DNA of 64,000 nucleotides from Crocinitomicaceae bacterium. Lineage in GTDB: Bacteria; Bacteroidota; Bacteroidia; Flavobacteriales_D; Crocinitomicaceae. The first letter of the stretch is position 1, and every line of letters starts with the position of its first letter. Positions 41,353 through 50,856 of this stretch are shown in pieces. The notes under the pieces were generated by a model that ran no database searches, was not told the origin of the DNA, and saw only the letters and a program-made list of their open reading frames with translations. The position numbers were made by a program, and so were the translations under genes. Where the stretch lies: positions 1 to 64,000 of the forward strand of contig JADJEU010000009.1 in assembly GCA_016709005.1 (NCBI GenBank), in the 5' to 3' direction.

Positions 41353-41688
41353 TTACGATTGAATCACGACTTGGATGGTGACTGTGCCTGATTGAAGATC
41401 GGCATAACCTGAACCGCTTTCAAATTTAAGATTCGTGAGGATGTGATTTTTTGCTTTCATCATGAGCGGTGTACTCACAATGGAAGACTGAGCAGTATTC
41501 AATACACAAAGCTTCACGAGGCCGGCAGGATTCACCGAAATATCAAAAACCAGTGTTCCGCTTTTGTGCCAGGTAATTTTGAAATCGAAATCTGAAAGCA
41601 CTTTTCTGCCCGAATCAGCCAATGGACCACTTACCTGCGCTTGCGCGATTCCTGAAAATAAAACAAACACAATGACTAAAACCCGCAT
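41353..41688 (-). CDS. Small secreted protein, possibly TonB-C-like
   Basis: A 111-residue protein with a signal peptide (LVIVFVLFSGIAQAQ). The mature domain has GTLVFDISVNPAGLVKLCVL, then a helix (TPLMMKAKNHILTNL) and a final strand (GTVTIQVVIQS). The order of a beta hairpin with a G-x-V strand, then a helix and a strand, is that of the TonB C-terminal domain, but the membrane anchor and Pro-rich linker are missing. The family call is tentative. Periplasmic; the partner is unknown. Confidence 0.65.
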   Translation of the reverse strand: MRVLVIVFVLFSGIAQAQVSGPLADSGRKVLSDFDFKITWHKSGTLVFDISVNPAGLVKLCVLNTAQSSIVSTPLMMKAKNHILTNLKFESGSGYADLQSGTVTIQVVIQS

Positions 41689-41782
41689 AAAAAATTCTTT
41701 GAACGAATATAAGAAATGAATTGGATGATAACACGAAAATCTGCGCTAGGAGAATGAAAGCATTCGTATAAAATTTACGCCT

Positions 41783-43216
41783 CTATTGTCCGCCGACTCG
41801 AATTGGTTCTACAGGATGAAGTGCCTGACGTATGATGTAAAAAGTTTTATCAATTGATTCATACTCCCCATCCGGTGAAGGAGAAGGCGCAGGAGCAAGC
41901 GCAATGAAACCATCCTGATCAATTAAAAAATAAGCAGGTGAAGATGTTACTCTGAACTTAGTCAAAAGCTCTTCATCTTTTCCAACATAAATAATATCCC
42001 AGTTCAATTGAGGATTCGCCGCTTTGAATTTGTCAAACTTCTCACGATTTTCATCGGTGCATACAGAAAGAAATGCAATGTCTTCATCGTAGAGTTTTTT
42101 TAACTCACCAATAAAACGCAACTCAGCAAGCGCCTCTTCATTCCAGGTTTCAAAAAAAGTGAAATACACAAATTTTCCTTTGTACTTATCCCATGTGATT
42201 GGATCTCCGTTTGGATTTGGAAGTGAAATATGAGGCGCCGGAAAACCTTGCTCGATGCGCGTTATATACGAAATCACATTTTTAGCAACTACGGCGCTGT
42301 GCGGATATGCTGCATGTTTTGAAACAGAATCAAGAATCGTCAGAATGTGTCCTCTGAATTGCGGTTCCTGATAAAATGCTTTACCCAATTTATCTACCAT
42401 CACCAATTCTCTGATTTCAGGATTCGCTAAAAATAAATCTTGTTTTAGAGCAAGCATTAGTTTTGTTGGACTGGAATCATTCAATGCTAAAAACACAGCA
42501 TGTTCAATTTCGGGAATATAATCGCCAAAATCATCTGAATAAAACCGCTTGAAAAAGCGCATGTACTGATCGTTCTCATAATAAACCGGAAAAGGTTTTA
42601 TGTAAGTCAGATAGGTATTTAATCGCAACCGTCCTTTGGAATCAAAGGCCTGATCCATTTCTGCAATGTTATAGCGCACATAGTTCAGAAAGTATTCGTC
42701 TTTGACATCTTTATAGGCAGAAGAAACATCTACCTTAAAAGTATCGAGAAACATTTGAAAATTATTGGTAGAAAGTTCGTTCGAATAAAGTGAAACAAAC
42801 ATGTCAAACCAGCTGTTGTAAGCAATGACACGATAATTAATGTCTGTTGAATCAAGACCAAAGAAAACCATTTCAGTTTTTTTGGTTTGAAATCCATCAG
42901 GCTGACCAACTGCTTTTAGAAAATAAAGGTCATAGCTGGTGTTTGGTGCCAGATACATTTCTGATTCAGTTCGGTCAATCTCAATGATTCCTTTAATAGT
43001 TGATTTAATATTAAGCGGAATGTGAAAGAGACTGTCTTTTTCACTCACAAAACCCTCACCAATTTTGACGCGTGTCATCGTGATATAATCCTGATAGGTA
43101 TAGAGTGATACTTTTTCGCCCACAAAGCGCGGCGCATACCCCACAATTTCGTGCGACTCTCCAGCAGCGCAGAAAAGTGAAGTCAGGAAAGTGGTTATAA
43201 AAAGTAAATATCTCAT
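41783..43216 (-). CDS. Thioredoxin-fold (TlpA-like) protein without the CxxC motif
   Basis: A 477-residue secreted protein. A signal peptide (FITTFLTSLFCAAG) precedes an N-terminal beta-rich region (about 25-130, DUF4369-like) and a helical middle. A thioredoxin/AhpC-TSA-like domain covers about 335-465: KGKFVYFTFFETWNEEALAE, IAFLSVCTDENREKFDKF, LTKFRVTSSPAYFLIDQDGF. The redox CxxC is absent; the position reads ETWNEEAL where TlpA has WCxPC. It cannot work as a disulfide oxidoreductase by the usual chemistry, so a binding or chaperone role is more likely. Its start overlaps the coaD stop by four bases. Confidence 0.8.
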   Translation of the reverse strand: MRYLLFITTFLTSLFCAAGESHEIVGYAPRFVGEKVSLYTYQDYITMTRVKIGEGFVSEKDSLFHIPLNIKSTIKGIIEIDRTESEMYLAPNTSYDLYFLKAVGQPDGFQTKKTEMVFFGLDSTDINYRVIAYNSWFDMFVSLYSNELSTNNFQMFLDTFKVDVSSAYKDVKDEYFLNYVRYNIAEMDQAFDSKGRLRLNTYLTYIKPFPVYYENDQYMRFFKRFYSDDFGDYIPEIEHAVFLALNDSSPTKLMLALKQDLFLANPEIRELVMVDKLGKAFYQEPQFRGHILTILDSVSKHAAYPHSAVVAKNVISYITRIEQGFPAPHISLPNPNGDPITWDKYKGKFVYFTFFETWNEEALAELRFIGELKKLYDEDIAFLSVCTDENREKFDKFKAANPQLNWDIIYVGKDEELLTKFRVTSSPAYFLIDQDGFIALAPAPSPSPDGEYESIDKTFYIIRQALHPVEPIRVGGQ

Positions 43217-43683
43217 TTTGTAGTTATAATCAACAGCTCATTATTTGTTACAAACTGACTGATGTCTCCGTTGTTCTTTTTTATTTCACGGACAATGGAA
43301 GAATGAATTGGCGCAACGTCTGGTTCAGTGATCAGAAAAACAGTTTCTATTCCTGAAAGAGTTTTGTTCATTTGCGCAATTGATTTTTCAAATTCAAAAT
43401 CAGTTGTATTACGAATACCTCTGATCAAATACTGCGCCTTTTTTAATTTACAGAAGTCAACCGTCAATCCTGCATACGTTTCAACGCTCACATTTGGGTA
43501 TGTTTTGCAAAGTGATTCAATGTGTTTCAACCGGCTTTCAAGGGAGAACATGTATTGTTTGGTAGAATTAACTCCAACCGCAATAATGATGGAATCAAAA
43601 AGCGGAACAAATCTGTTAATCACAGATTCGTGACCTTTGGTAAAAGGATCAAAAGATCCCGCGAAAACGGCAATTCGTTGCAT
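43213..43683 (-). CDS. coaD: Phosphopantetheine adenylyltransferase CoaD
   Basis: CoaD joins ATP and 4'-phosphopantetheine to dephospho-CoA, the fourth step of CoA synthesis. The 156-residue protein starts MQRIAVFAGSFDPFTKGHESV, with the TxGH nucleotidyltransferase motif (TKGH, about 15-18), GIRNTTDFEFE (about 89-99) and the C-terminal SSIVREIKKNNGDIS loop. Length matches the family. A -7 box TAACTTTG (minus strand, 43688-43695) lies 5 bases upstream. It starts a two-gene unit with the thioredoxin-fold protein. Confidence 0.97.
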   Translation of the reverse strand: MQRIAVFAGSFDPFTKGHESVINRFVPLFDSIIIAVGVNSTKQYMFSLESRLKHIESLCKTYPNVSVETYAGLTVDFCKLKKAQYLIRGIRNTTDFEFEKSIAQMNKTLSGIETVFLITEPDVAPIHSSIVREIKKNNGDISQFVTNNELLIITTK

Positions 43684-43687
43684 ACAA

Positions 43688-43695
43688 CAAAGTTA
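43688..43695 (-). promoter_or_regulatory. -7 promoter box of coaD
   Basis: TAACTTTG on the minus strand matches TAnnTTTG, in the 23-base gap between the rsmD stop and the coaD ATG. Confidence 0.5.
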
Positions 43696-43706
43696 AGGTG
43701 AATCTG

Positions 43707-44240
43707 CTAAACTTCAAAAAAAGAAAACTGGACTCCCCCATAGTTACGCATTTCAGTGAATTGAGTTATGTTTTCAAACTTGTTTTCACGTCCGTGTTCC
43801 ACAATGAGTAAACCATTTTCATTCAATAATGACCGGCTGAAAACGAGCTCAGGAACCTGATTAACTCCTTTCAAATCAAACGGAGGATCAGCAAAAATTA
43901 AATCATATTTCTGATTGGTCGTCTTCAAAAATTCAAAAGCATCTTTTTTAATGACTGACCAATTGGAGTCATTCAAATCATCTTTCATCTTACTCAAAAA
44001 CTTAATTGAGACAACGTGACTGTCAACACTGGTAACCTGTTTGGCATCACGTGATAAAAATTCAAGACTGATATTTCCTGTTCCCGCAAAAAGATCAAGA
44101 ATTTCCAAATCTTCAAAATCAAAACGATTGATCAGAATATTAAACAAGGCTTCTTTGGCAAAATCTGTCGTAGTTCGGGATGGAAAATTTTTTGGCGGCG
44201 CAAAACGTTTGCCTTTGTATTTGCCTCCGATTACACGCAC
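43707..44240 (-). CDS. rsmD: 16S rRNA (guanine966-N2)-methyltransferase RsmD
   Basis: A 177-residue SAM-dependent methyltransferase that modifies G966 of 16S rRNA. It starts MRVIGGKYKGKRFAPP (GTG at 44240), has RTTTDFAKEALFNIL, the SAM-binding DLFAGTGNISLEFLSR (about 50-65) and the catalytic ADPPF (motif IV, DPPY/F). The C-terminal NGLLIVEHGRENKF is typical. Full length. The start overlaps the 3' end of the corrected DUF3822 gene by 10 bases, so the two are co-transcribed. Confidence 0.95.
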   Translation of the reverse strand: MRVIGGKYKGKRFAPPKNFPSRTTTDFAKEALFNILINRFDFEDLEILDLFAGTGNISLEFLSRDAKQVTSVDSHVVSIKFLSKMKDDLNDSNWSVIKKDAFEFLKTTNQKYDLIFADPPFDLKGVNQVPELVFSRSLLNENGLLIVEHGRENKFENITQFTEMRNYGGVQFSFFEV

Positions 44241-44994
44241 AGCAGTTGTTTAGCTAAAATGAAATGTTCGCCTTTTTCTGGTGTGTCGGGTACATTGACC
44301 TCACATTTAAAAAAAGACTTGAACTCATTCAGATGATTCCAACCTGGCGCAACGCCATAGAGCTGAACGGATAGTTTATCTTGTTCCAGCATTTTTTGTT
44401 CCAGCACAAAAAGTGTGTGATAAACAATATCAGCCAGATTTTTATAGTCAAAACGGTTGAAAAAATGAGCTTACTTTTCTCAGTGATAAACATGTAAAAA
44501 CTTGAATCTTCAATAAAGAGATGAACTTTCGGATAAAATACAGGCTGATCAAAAATGCCTTTCAATAATACAGAAGAACGGTGATACATTTTTACACGTG
44601 GAAACTTAATCACAAAGGCTGATTTCACCCAAATTGGCAACTCATAAATATTGACAATATCCAATTCTGGAATACGGTTGTAATCCAGGTTTTCATGCGG
44701 TGCGGTGTAGTTAAGCTTAAAGATATCCAGCGGTTTGGAGTTATTGAAGATGCCTGTTGGCACTAGCGTATTTCTAACAGAGCCCGCTGTTAAAATAAAA
44801 TCCGCATATTCTGCTTTAAAAATCTCGTTGGATGTAATGCGATCAACGCCGTCACGCGTAAAATCAAAATCAGTAAAACGCTGAAAATCGACAATTTTTT
44901 TATCGGCTTTATGAACCAGAGCCAGATTCAACTGGCCGGGCTTTAGATCCATGCACAAGGCGTGCTGGTATGCAAGTGATTTGGGTACGCCCAT
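44231..44994 (-). CDS. DUF3822 family protein (frameshifted)
   Basis: The N-terminal 180 residues (LAYQHALCMDLKPGQLNLAL, KADKKIVDFQRFTDFDF, LPIWVKSAFVIKFPRVKM) match DUF3822, an ASKHA-like family always beside rsmD in Bacteroidota (recalled). The frame leaves the family after ITEKSKLIF. Adding one base to the A6 run at 44460-44465 restores FNRFDYKNLADIVYHTLFVL and a normal C-terminus ending HFILAKQLLCV at 44231, for 254 residues. The function is unknown. The restored end overlaps the rsmD start, as expected for this conserved pair. Confidence 0.87.
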
Positions 44995-44996
44995 CC

Positions 44997-45923
44997 TTAG
45001 CGAGACCAGTTGTCTCTCAAGTGGTTGTCATTAAGGTCACCAATCTGATATTTCTTCTCAGGATCCATTGGGTGAACCATCAGAATGCGTAATGTTGGTA
45101 CACGAATTTCGCCCTTCATAACTGAGTTGGTATCCAGCTGTACAGGAGTTTGTGTGTAAGGAACAAATCTTAATGAGTCTGGGTGAAAGTCCATCAGATT
45201 GTCGCCAAGTTTACTGCGTCTTTCTACAAACTTATCATCGTAGAAAATGGCATCCAACACAGAAAGATAAATAGTATCACGTTTGAAATTCAATAAATCT
45301 GCCGGTGGGTTTGGGCTTTTTGCAAGTGCGTGAGCCTCTTGTTCTGTCATCAATTTATCGATAGGACGATTGTCACCATAAATATAATCACGCTCTTCAG
45401 GGGTAATTCTTCTTTCAGGCAACGATCCGATATTTGGAACACTCATCTTTTTACCTGTTTTCACAAAATGAATCAATGAGTCCATGTTGTTAGTGAAGTA
45501 TTTGTTGTACTCCTTGAAAGCAACCTCAGCCTCTTTGATATCATTCATACGCGCAATGATATCATCATTCATCTTTTTGTATTCAGCCAGATATTGCACA
45601 TCGTCATTTACAGTTTTAAAATCTCTGTATAGCAGATATACACTTGAACCAGCCATAACGAACATGATAACATATCCGATCAGTGTATTGATAACGCCAA
45701 ACAAGTAAAGGAACCAAATAACACTTCCAACTATAAAGAATATAGCTCCATAAAGAAAAAGCGGGCTTTGTTTCACTGGGAGCATTTCACCGTTATTCAA
45801 CAACACTTCTTCCGGAACCATTGCGATTTTTAGCAGGATGATTCCACAAATCAAAAATCCAAGTGCCAGAAAGAAACGTCCGAACTGAAATTTTGCATTA
45901 TCTATAAAATTGAATACGCTCAT
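44997..45923 (-). CDS. Membrane protein of unknown function, 308 residues
   Basis: Three membrane helices near the N-terminus (RFFLALGFLICGIILLKIAM; FLYGAIFFIVGSVIWFLYLF; LIGYVIMFVMAGSSVYLLYR, all within residues 12-105) are followed by a soluble helical, coiled-coil-like part (about 108-165: MNDDIIARMNDIKEAEVAF) and a folded C-terminal domain with RITPEERDYIYGDNRP and TLRILMVHPMDPEKKYQIGD. It lies 2 bases before the DUF3822 gene on the same strand, so it probably shares its transcript. No family recognised. Confidence 0.78.
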   Translation of the reverse strand: MSVFNFIDNAKFQFGRFFLALGFLICGIILLKIAMVPEEVLLNNGEMLPVKQSPLFLYGAIFFIVGSVIWFLYLFGVINTLIGYVIMFVMAGSSVYLLYRDFKTVNDDVQYLAEYKKMNDDIIARMNDIKEAEVAFKEYNKYFTNNMDSLIHFVKTGKKMSVPNIGSLPERRITPEERDYIYGDNRPIDKLMTEQEAHALAKSPNPPADLLNFKRDTIYLSVLDAIFYDDKFVERRSKLGDNLMDFHPDSLRFVPYTQTPVQLDTNSVMKGEIRVPTLRILMVHPMDPEKKYQIGDLNDNHLRDNWSR

Positions 45924-46047
45924 TTGAAAATATTTTTAAAGTTGAACACTTTGCATACAAAACTACAATTTTTTTAATTGGATGGGAGATCACAGAATAT
46001 ATTTTTTACACGGTTGAATCAATGAAATTCACACTAAATTCGACGTT

Positions 46048-47481
46048 GTGAACCAGAAACCTCAGCGCTCCGGATTTATTCAAGCCTTTCAGGATCAGCT
46101 TGGATTCAAGCCAACCGACGATCAGCATCTTGCAATTGAGCGGCTTACCGATTTTGTGCTCAACCGGGAAGCCCTTGATATTTTTATCCTAAGCGGATAT
46201 GCAGGAACCGGTAAGACAAGTTTGATCGGTGCGTTGGTAGGAACGCTTCGATTGGTTAAAACAAAAACTATTCTGCTTGCCCCTACGGGTCGTGCGGCCA
46301 AAGTACTCTCCAATTATAGTGGTCAGAAGGCTGCCACAATTCATCGGCACATTTATAATTCCAGTGATTCAGAAGAAAGCAGCGGTTTTGAATTAGGCAC
46401 TAATCGCAATAAAGATACCTTGTTCATTGTGGATGAGGCATCCATGATTGGAATTGACTCAGGCATTGAAGGCAATAATAATTTTACACCGCGCAATTTA
46501 CTGGATGATTTGATTGAATATGTCTACTCAGCCGAAAATTGCAAATTGATATTTGTCGGTGACCGCGGTCAGTTGCCGCCGATTGGAATGGCCATCAGTC
46601 CTGCTTTGGACGGATCTTATCTGAAACAAACCTACTCCTTGCTGGTTATCGAATCTCCATTAAATGAGATTGTGAGACAGAAAAAAATGTCAGGCATCCT
46701 TGAGCTGGCAACGTCTTTAAGGGAGTTTACAGATGAAATTCCACTCCTACCCTTTAATAAAACAGACGCCAGGTCGTTGAGCGGACTTGATTTACAGGAT
46801 GAACTGGAGGCTTGCATCAACAAATATGGCCGGGATGAAGTCATGGTTGTTACCCGATCAAACAAACGCGCCAATCTTTTTAACGAACAAATCAGACGTC
46901 GTGTTCTCTGGCAAGAAGAAGATTTGAATGCCGGGGACGTTTTGATGGCCACCAAAAACAATTATTTCTGGCTGGATGCAAAATCAGAAGCCGGTTTTAT
47001 TGCCAACGGTGAATTGATGGAAATTAAAAAGATTACCCGTCGCCAGGAGGTTTACGGATTTGAATTTGCTGACGTGATTGTGCTGCTGATCGACTATCCT
47101 GATATGGAAGATGTTGAATTAAAAATATTATTGAATTCGATTCGTGTAGATGGACCATCCTTGCCAAGGGATCAGATGAAACAACTTTTCATGAACATTG
47201 TGCAAGAAGACTACCCCTACGAAATGAATAAACGTGTGCGTAATCGAAAATTAATGGCGCATCCGCATTTTCAAGCTTTACAAGTTAAGTTTGGTTACGC
47301 AGTCACTTGTCACAAAGCACAAGGCGGACAATGGGAAGCCGTTTTTATAGATCACGGATATTTTACAGAAGACATGTGGAACATTGAATATATGCGTTGG
47401 TTATATACAGCATTAACACGTGCCCGCACACAACTCTATCTTGTCAATTTCAGTCCGGCGTTTGTTGGAGAAGAATCTTAG
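46048..47481 (+). CDS. ATP-dependent DNA helicase, RecD/UvrD_C_2-like
   Basis: A 477-residue superfamily 1 helicase. Walker A is GYAGTGKTSLIG (about 51-62), Walker B VDEASMIG (about 129-136), then GDRGQLPPIG (motif III), VTRSNKRANLFNEQIRR (IV) and the C-terminal TCHKAQGGQWEAVFID (motif V) with YTALTRARTQLYLVN (VI). It starts with GTG at 46048, just after a TAAATTCG box. The family unwinds DNA 5'-3' in repair; it lacks RecB/C partners here, like the stand-alone RecD-like helicases of Bacteroidota. Confidence 0.92.
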   Translation: MNQKPQRSGFIQAFQDQLGFKPTDDQHLAIERLTDFVLNREALDIFILSGYAGTGKTSLIGALVGTLRLVKTKTILLAPTGRAAKVLSNYSGQKAATIHRHIYNSSDSEESSGFELGTNRNKDTLFIVDEASMIGIDSGIEGNNNFTPRNLLDDLIEYVYSAENCKLIFVGDRGQLPPIGMAISPALDGSYLKQTYSLLVIESPLNEIVRQKKMSGILELATSLREFTDEIPLLPFNKTDARSLSGLDLQDELEACINKYGRDEVMVVTRSNKRANLFNEQIRRRVLWQEEDLNAGDVLMATKNNYFWLDAKSEAGFIANGELMEIKKITRRQEVYGFEFADVIVLLIDYPDMEDVELKILLNSIRVDGPSLPRDQMKQLFMNIVQEDYPYEMNKRVRNRKLMAHPHFQALQVKFGYAVTCHKAQGGQWEAVFIDHGYFTEDMWNIEYMRWLYTALTRARTQLYLVNFSPAFVGEES

Positions 47482-47485
47482 TTCT

Positions 47486-48427
47486 ATGAAAATTCATCAT
47501 TCATTTTTTGCACTTTTGTTTTTGATCACTGCTTGTCAAAAAGAAAAAAAATCAATAGAAGCGGCAGTCAAAATGCAAGATTTTGTGATTGAACTTTCAA
47601 CTTATGCAAAATCCATAGACTCAGATTTTTTGATTATTCCGCAGAATGGGGAAGCCTTATGTTATCAAAATGCAAATCCTGAATCAGATTTCAGAACTGA
47701 CTATTTAGCAGCCATTGATGGAATTGGCGTTGAAGAGATTTTTTATAATGGAGATCTGTCTATTGACACTTACAGATTAAACATGCTTCAGGAATTAGTT
47801 GGATCAAAAAAAATTCTGGTGTCTGAATATCTCAATGACAACAACTTTATTGCCGATGCTCAACAACGCGCAACCGATGAAGGCTTTATTTGTTTCCCCA
47901 GATCAAAAGACAATTATAATTATGAGTTGATACCTGCAAATCCATTTCAGGAAAACGCCGATAACATTACGACACTTTCACTGGCAAAAAACTATTTGTA
48001 TCTCATCAGCAACAGTCAATTTACAAGTAAACAAAACATGCTGAATGCGATTTCTGCAACAAATTATGATTTGATTTTAATTGATCTCTTTTACGAAGAA
48101 GATCCTTTTACAGCTACTGAAATTAATCAACTCAAAACAAAAGCCAACGGTGGTCAGCGACTAGTCATTGCTTACATGAGCGTCGGTTCTGCAGAAAATT
48201 ATCGTTACTACTGGCAAGAGAATTGGCGACTACATAAACCCGATTGGCTGAAGAAAAAATACGATGGCTATAAAGATGAAATTTGGGTTGAGTACTGGAA
48301 CTCAGAATGGAAAAACATCATTTTTGGGAATGAAGAATCGTATCTCAAAAAAATTCTGAACGCTTCCTTTGATGGGGTTTATCTGGATAATGTGGAGGCT
48401 TATTATTTTCTTTATTACAACCGCTGA
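47486..48427 (+). CDS. GH114-like lipoprotein (endo-alpha-1,4-polygalactosaminidase family)
   Basis: A 313-residue protein with a lipobox LITAC (Cys14) after MKIHHSFFALLFL. The TIM-barrel domain carries family strings: YLIISNSQF, YDLILIDLFYEE (catalytic Asp region), RLVIAYMSVGSAENYRYYW (about 234-252), KDEIWVEYWNSEWKNIIFG and FDGVYLDNVEAYYF at the end. GH114 enzymes cut alpha-1,4-galactosaminan in exopolysaccharides; several family members are inactive or of unknown specificity. I chose the ATG at 47486. It starts 4 bases after the helicase stop and converges on proline dehydrogenase. Confidence 0.82.
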   Translation: MKIHHSFFALLFLITACQKEKKSIEAAVKMQDFVIELSTYAKSIDSDFLIIPQNGEALCYQNANPESDFRTDYLAAIDGIGVEEIFYNGDLSIDTYRLNMLQELVGSKKILVSEYLNDNNFIADAQQRATDEGFICFPRSKDNYNYELIPANPFQENADNITTLSLAKNYLYLISNSQFTSKQNMLNAISATNYDLILIDLFYEEDPFTATEINQLKTKANGGQRLVIAYMSVGSAENYRYYWQENWRLHKPDWLKKKYDGYKDEIWVEYWNSEWKNIIFGNEESYLKKILNASFDGVYLDNVEAYYFLYYNR

Positions 48428-48432
48428 AAAAG

Positions 48433-49607
48433 TTAAGCTTTCAATTTTTTTCTGCGTTCTTTTTCTTTGACGATCAACGAAAGTTCGCGTCCCATCTGAC
48501 CAGCAACAGAAGTGTTTTCTTGTGCACGACGCATCAGATAAGGCATCACTTCACGCACAGGACCGTAAGGAACATATTTGGCGACGTTATATCCATGATG
48601 TGCCAGATTGAATGAAATATGATCACTCATTCCTAAGAGTTGTGCAAAATAAATTCGTTTATCTTCCTTTGAAATATTTTTTTTGGTCATCAAATCAACT
48701 AAATGAGCTGAACTTTTTTCATTGTGTGTTCCAGCGCAAATTGAAAACTTATCCAGGTGATCAACCATAAATTCAAGCGCGAGGTTGTAGTCACGATCTG
48801 TAGCTTCTTTATTGGCTTGAATAGGCTCTTTATATCCTTCAGCGGCTGCTTTTTCACGTTCTTTTTCCATGTAAGCCCCGCGCACCAATTTTATGCCGAC
48901 AAAATAATTTCCGTCAACAGATTCCTGATAGGTTTTCTTCAAAAATTCAAGTCTGTCATGACGATACATTTGAAGTGTATTATAAACAATGGCTTTTTGT
49001 TTGTTGTATTTGGCCATCATCTGATTGGTCATGCGGTCAATACCATCCTGAAACCAGCTGTCTTCGGCATCAATGAATAAAGGAACATCTGCTTCAAACG
49101 CCGCTTTGCAAATTGCATCCACACGCGCCAAAACTACCTGCAATTCTTTTTCATCTTCAGCTGATAATTTTGCATCTGCCTTATTCCATTTTTCCAAAAG
49201 TTCGGTGCGTGAAATACCAGTTACTTTAAATACGGAGAAGGGAATTTGTGGATTTCCTTTTGCACGTTTAATGGTTGCGATGACTTCATCACGGGTATGA
49301 TCTAAAACTTCTTCAGTACTCTTACCTTCAACAGAATAATCTAAAATAGTTCCAATTTTAAATTTGGCCAAATCATTCATTTTTTGTTCGCAATCGGCAA
49401 TAGATTCTCCTCCGCAAAATTGTTTGAAGATTGTTTTTTAATCATGCCTTTCACCGGCAAGCGAAGTGTTAACGCCAGATTAGCAGCACCTGATCCAAAC
49501 TTAACCAGCCAGGGTTTTCCAATCATTTTAAAAAGTCGGTATGACCATTGCAGATCATTATCGGACTTTCCACCGAACGCAATTTCTGTATTATCGAATG
49601 AAACCAT
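48433..49607 (-). CDS. putA: Proline dehydrogenase (frameshifted)
   Basis: Proline dehydrogenase is an FAD enzyme that oxidises proline to pyrroline-5-carboxylate, feeding electrons to the quinone pool. The catalytic barrel (LFIDAEDSWFQDGIDRMTNQ, LEFLKKTYQESVDGN, GIKLVRGAYMEKEREKA, CAGTHNEKSSAHLV, and LMRRAQENTSVAGQM with the substrate-binding Arg pair) is in frame from 49380. Its N-terminal 77 codons, starting MVSFDNTEIAFGGKSDNDLQ at 49607, leave frame in the T6 run 49434-49439. One extra base restores TIFKQFCGGESIADCEQK and joins the parts into 391 residues, the family's length. A -7 box at 49612-49619 fits the start. The single-domain protein lacks the PutA dehydrogenase half. Confidence 0.93.
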
Positions 49608-49611
49608 GAGG

Positions 49612-49619
49612 CAAATATA
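49612..49619 (-). promoter_or_regulatory. -7 promoter box of proline dehydrogenase
   Basis: TATATTTG on the minus strand, 4 bases before the ATG at 49607. Divergent from the aroB promoter. Confidence 0.5.
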
Positions 49620-49691
49620 AATTTAAATTCGCGTGTAAATAACTGACTTTAGACAGATTTTCCAGTCTTTATCTGATTTCCCTATCTTGAC

Positions 49692-49699
49692 TATCTTTG
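49692..49699 (+). promoter_or_regulatory. -7 promoter box TATCTTTG of aroB
   Basis: Perfect TAnnTTTG match ending 4 bases before the aroB ATG at 49704; a very short leader is implied. Confidence 0.6.
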
Positions 49700-49703
49700 A
49701 ACC

Positions 49704-50768
49704 ATGAAACCAGACATTTCAGATTCTAAAAGCCAGGTCTTGTTCGGCTCTCTTTCCGAAATCGGATTTGAAAAAATTCTGATTGAACGATTTCCACAAT
49801 CACGCTTTGTGATTTTGATTGATGAAAATGTAGCTGTACATTGGTCTGAATTTTTTGTAACCAATTTTGATTTTCTTCATCGTGCTGAGATCATTGAAAT
49901 TCCTGCCGGAGAAGAAAATAAAACACTGGAAATCTGCAACTCTGTCTGGGAAGCTCTTTCTGAATATGAGATCAACCGTAACGACGTGATTCTGAATATT
50001 GGCGGTGGAATGATTACTGACTTAGGCGGATTTGTTGCATCTACTTTTAAGCGTGGATTGCATTTTGTAAATATACCCACCAGTTTATTGGCACAAGTTG
50101 ATGCATCCGTTGGCGGTAAAACAGGAATCGATTTGGGACCATTCAAAAATCAAGTTGGCTTGTTTGCTGAACCTGATTTTGTCTTCATTGACTCGGGCAT
50201 GCTTTCAACGCTGCCACATGAACAAATTCTTTCTGGTTTTGCAGAGATGCTAAAGCATGGCTTGATTGCAGATGCTGACTATTGGAAAGCACTTCGTAAT
50301 CTGAATCTCAAAAACACAGAAGAACTTTTGCCCTTTATACGTCGATCGGTTGAATTGAAAAAATCAATTGTTGAACAGGATTATTCTGAAAAAGGAATTC
50401 GCAAGACCTTGAATTTTGGGCATACCATCGGACATGCTTTGGAAGGTTATTTTCTTCAAAAACAAAATCCAATGCTGCACGGTCATGCGGTTGGTTTGGG
50501 CATAATAGCAGAGGCTTATCTATCTCTTAATACAAAGCTGATCACACAATCCGAATTTGACGAAATAAAATCCACCCTGCTTCCACTCTATGGAACTAGC
50601 TTGCCAGAAAAACCAGATGAGTCAGTACTCTTAAAGCTGATTTCAAATGACAAAAAAAATTCGGCTGATGCGATCAATTTTAGTCTGCTCAAATCAATTG
50701 GAAATTCAGTTTACGATCAACGTGTTTCTACTGACTTAATTTTGGAATCGTTTGGGGAGATTTTCTAA
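49704..50768 (+). CDS. aroB: 3-dehydroquinate synthase AroB
   Basis: AroB makes 3-dehydroquinate from DAHP, the second step of the shikimate pathway, using NAD and a metal ion. The 354-residue protein has the NAD-binding GGGMITDLGGFVASTFKRG (about 93-111) and PTSLLAQVDASVGGKTGID (about 116-134), the metal-ligand region GFAEMLKHGLIAD, and RKTLNFGHTIGHALE (His ligands). The order and length match the family. It is cytoplasmic, alone between divergent and convergent neighbours. Confidence 0.97.
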   Translation: MKPDISDSKSQVLFGSLSEIGFEKILIERFPQSRFVILIDENVAVHWSEFFVTNFDFLHRAEIIEIPAGEENKTLEICNSVWEALSEYEINRNDVILNIGGGMITDLGGFVASTFKRGLHFVNIPTSLLAQVDASVGGKTGIDLGPFKNQVGLFAEPDFVFIDSGMLSTLPHEQILSGFAEMLKHGLIADADYWKALRNLNLKNTEELLPFIRRSVELKKSIVEQDYSEKGIRKTLNFGHTIGHALEGYFLQKQNPMLHGHAVGLGIIAEAYLSLNTKLITQSEFDEIKSTLLPLYGTSLPEKPDESVLLKLISNDKKNSADAINFSLLKSIGNSVYDQRVSTDLILESFGEIF

Positions 50769-50856
50769 TTTAAATCTTCAATTTGAAAAGAATTTGGCAG
50801 AGCTTTTACACAAAGTGCCACAAAGGAAGAGAAGGTTCACAAAGGAAAAATAAAGA

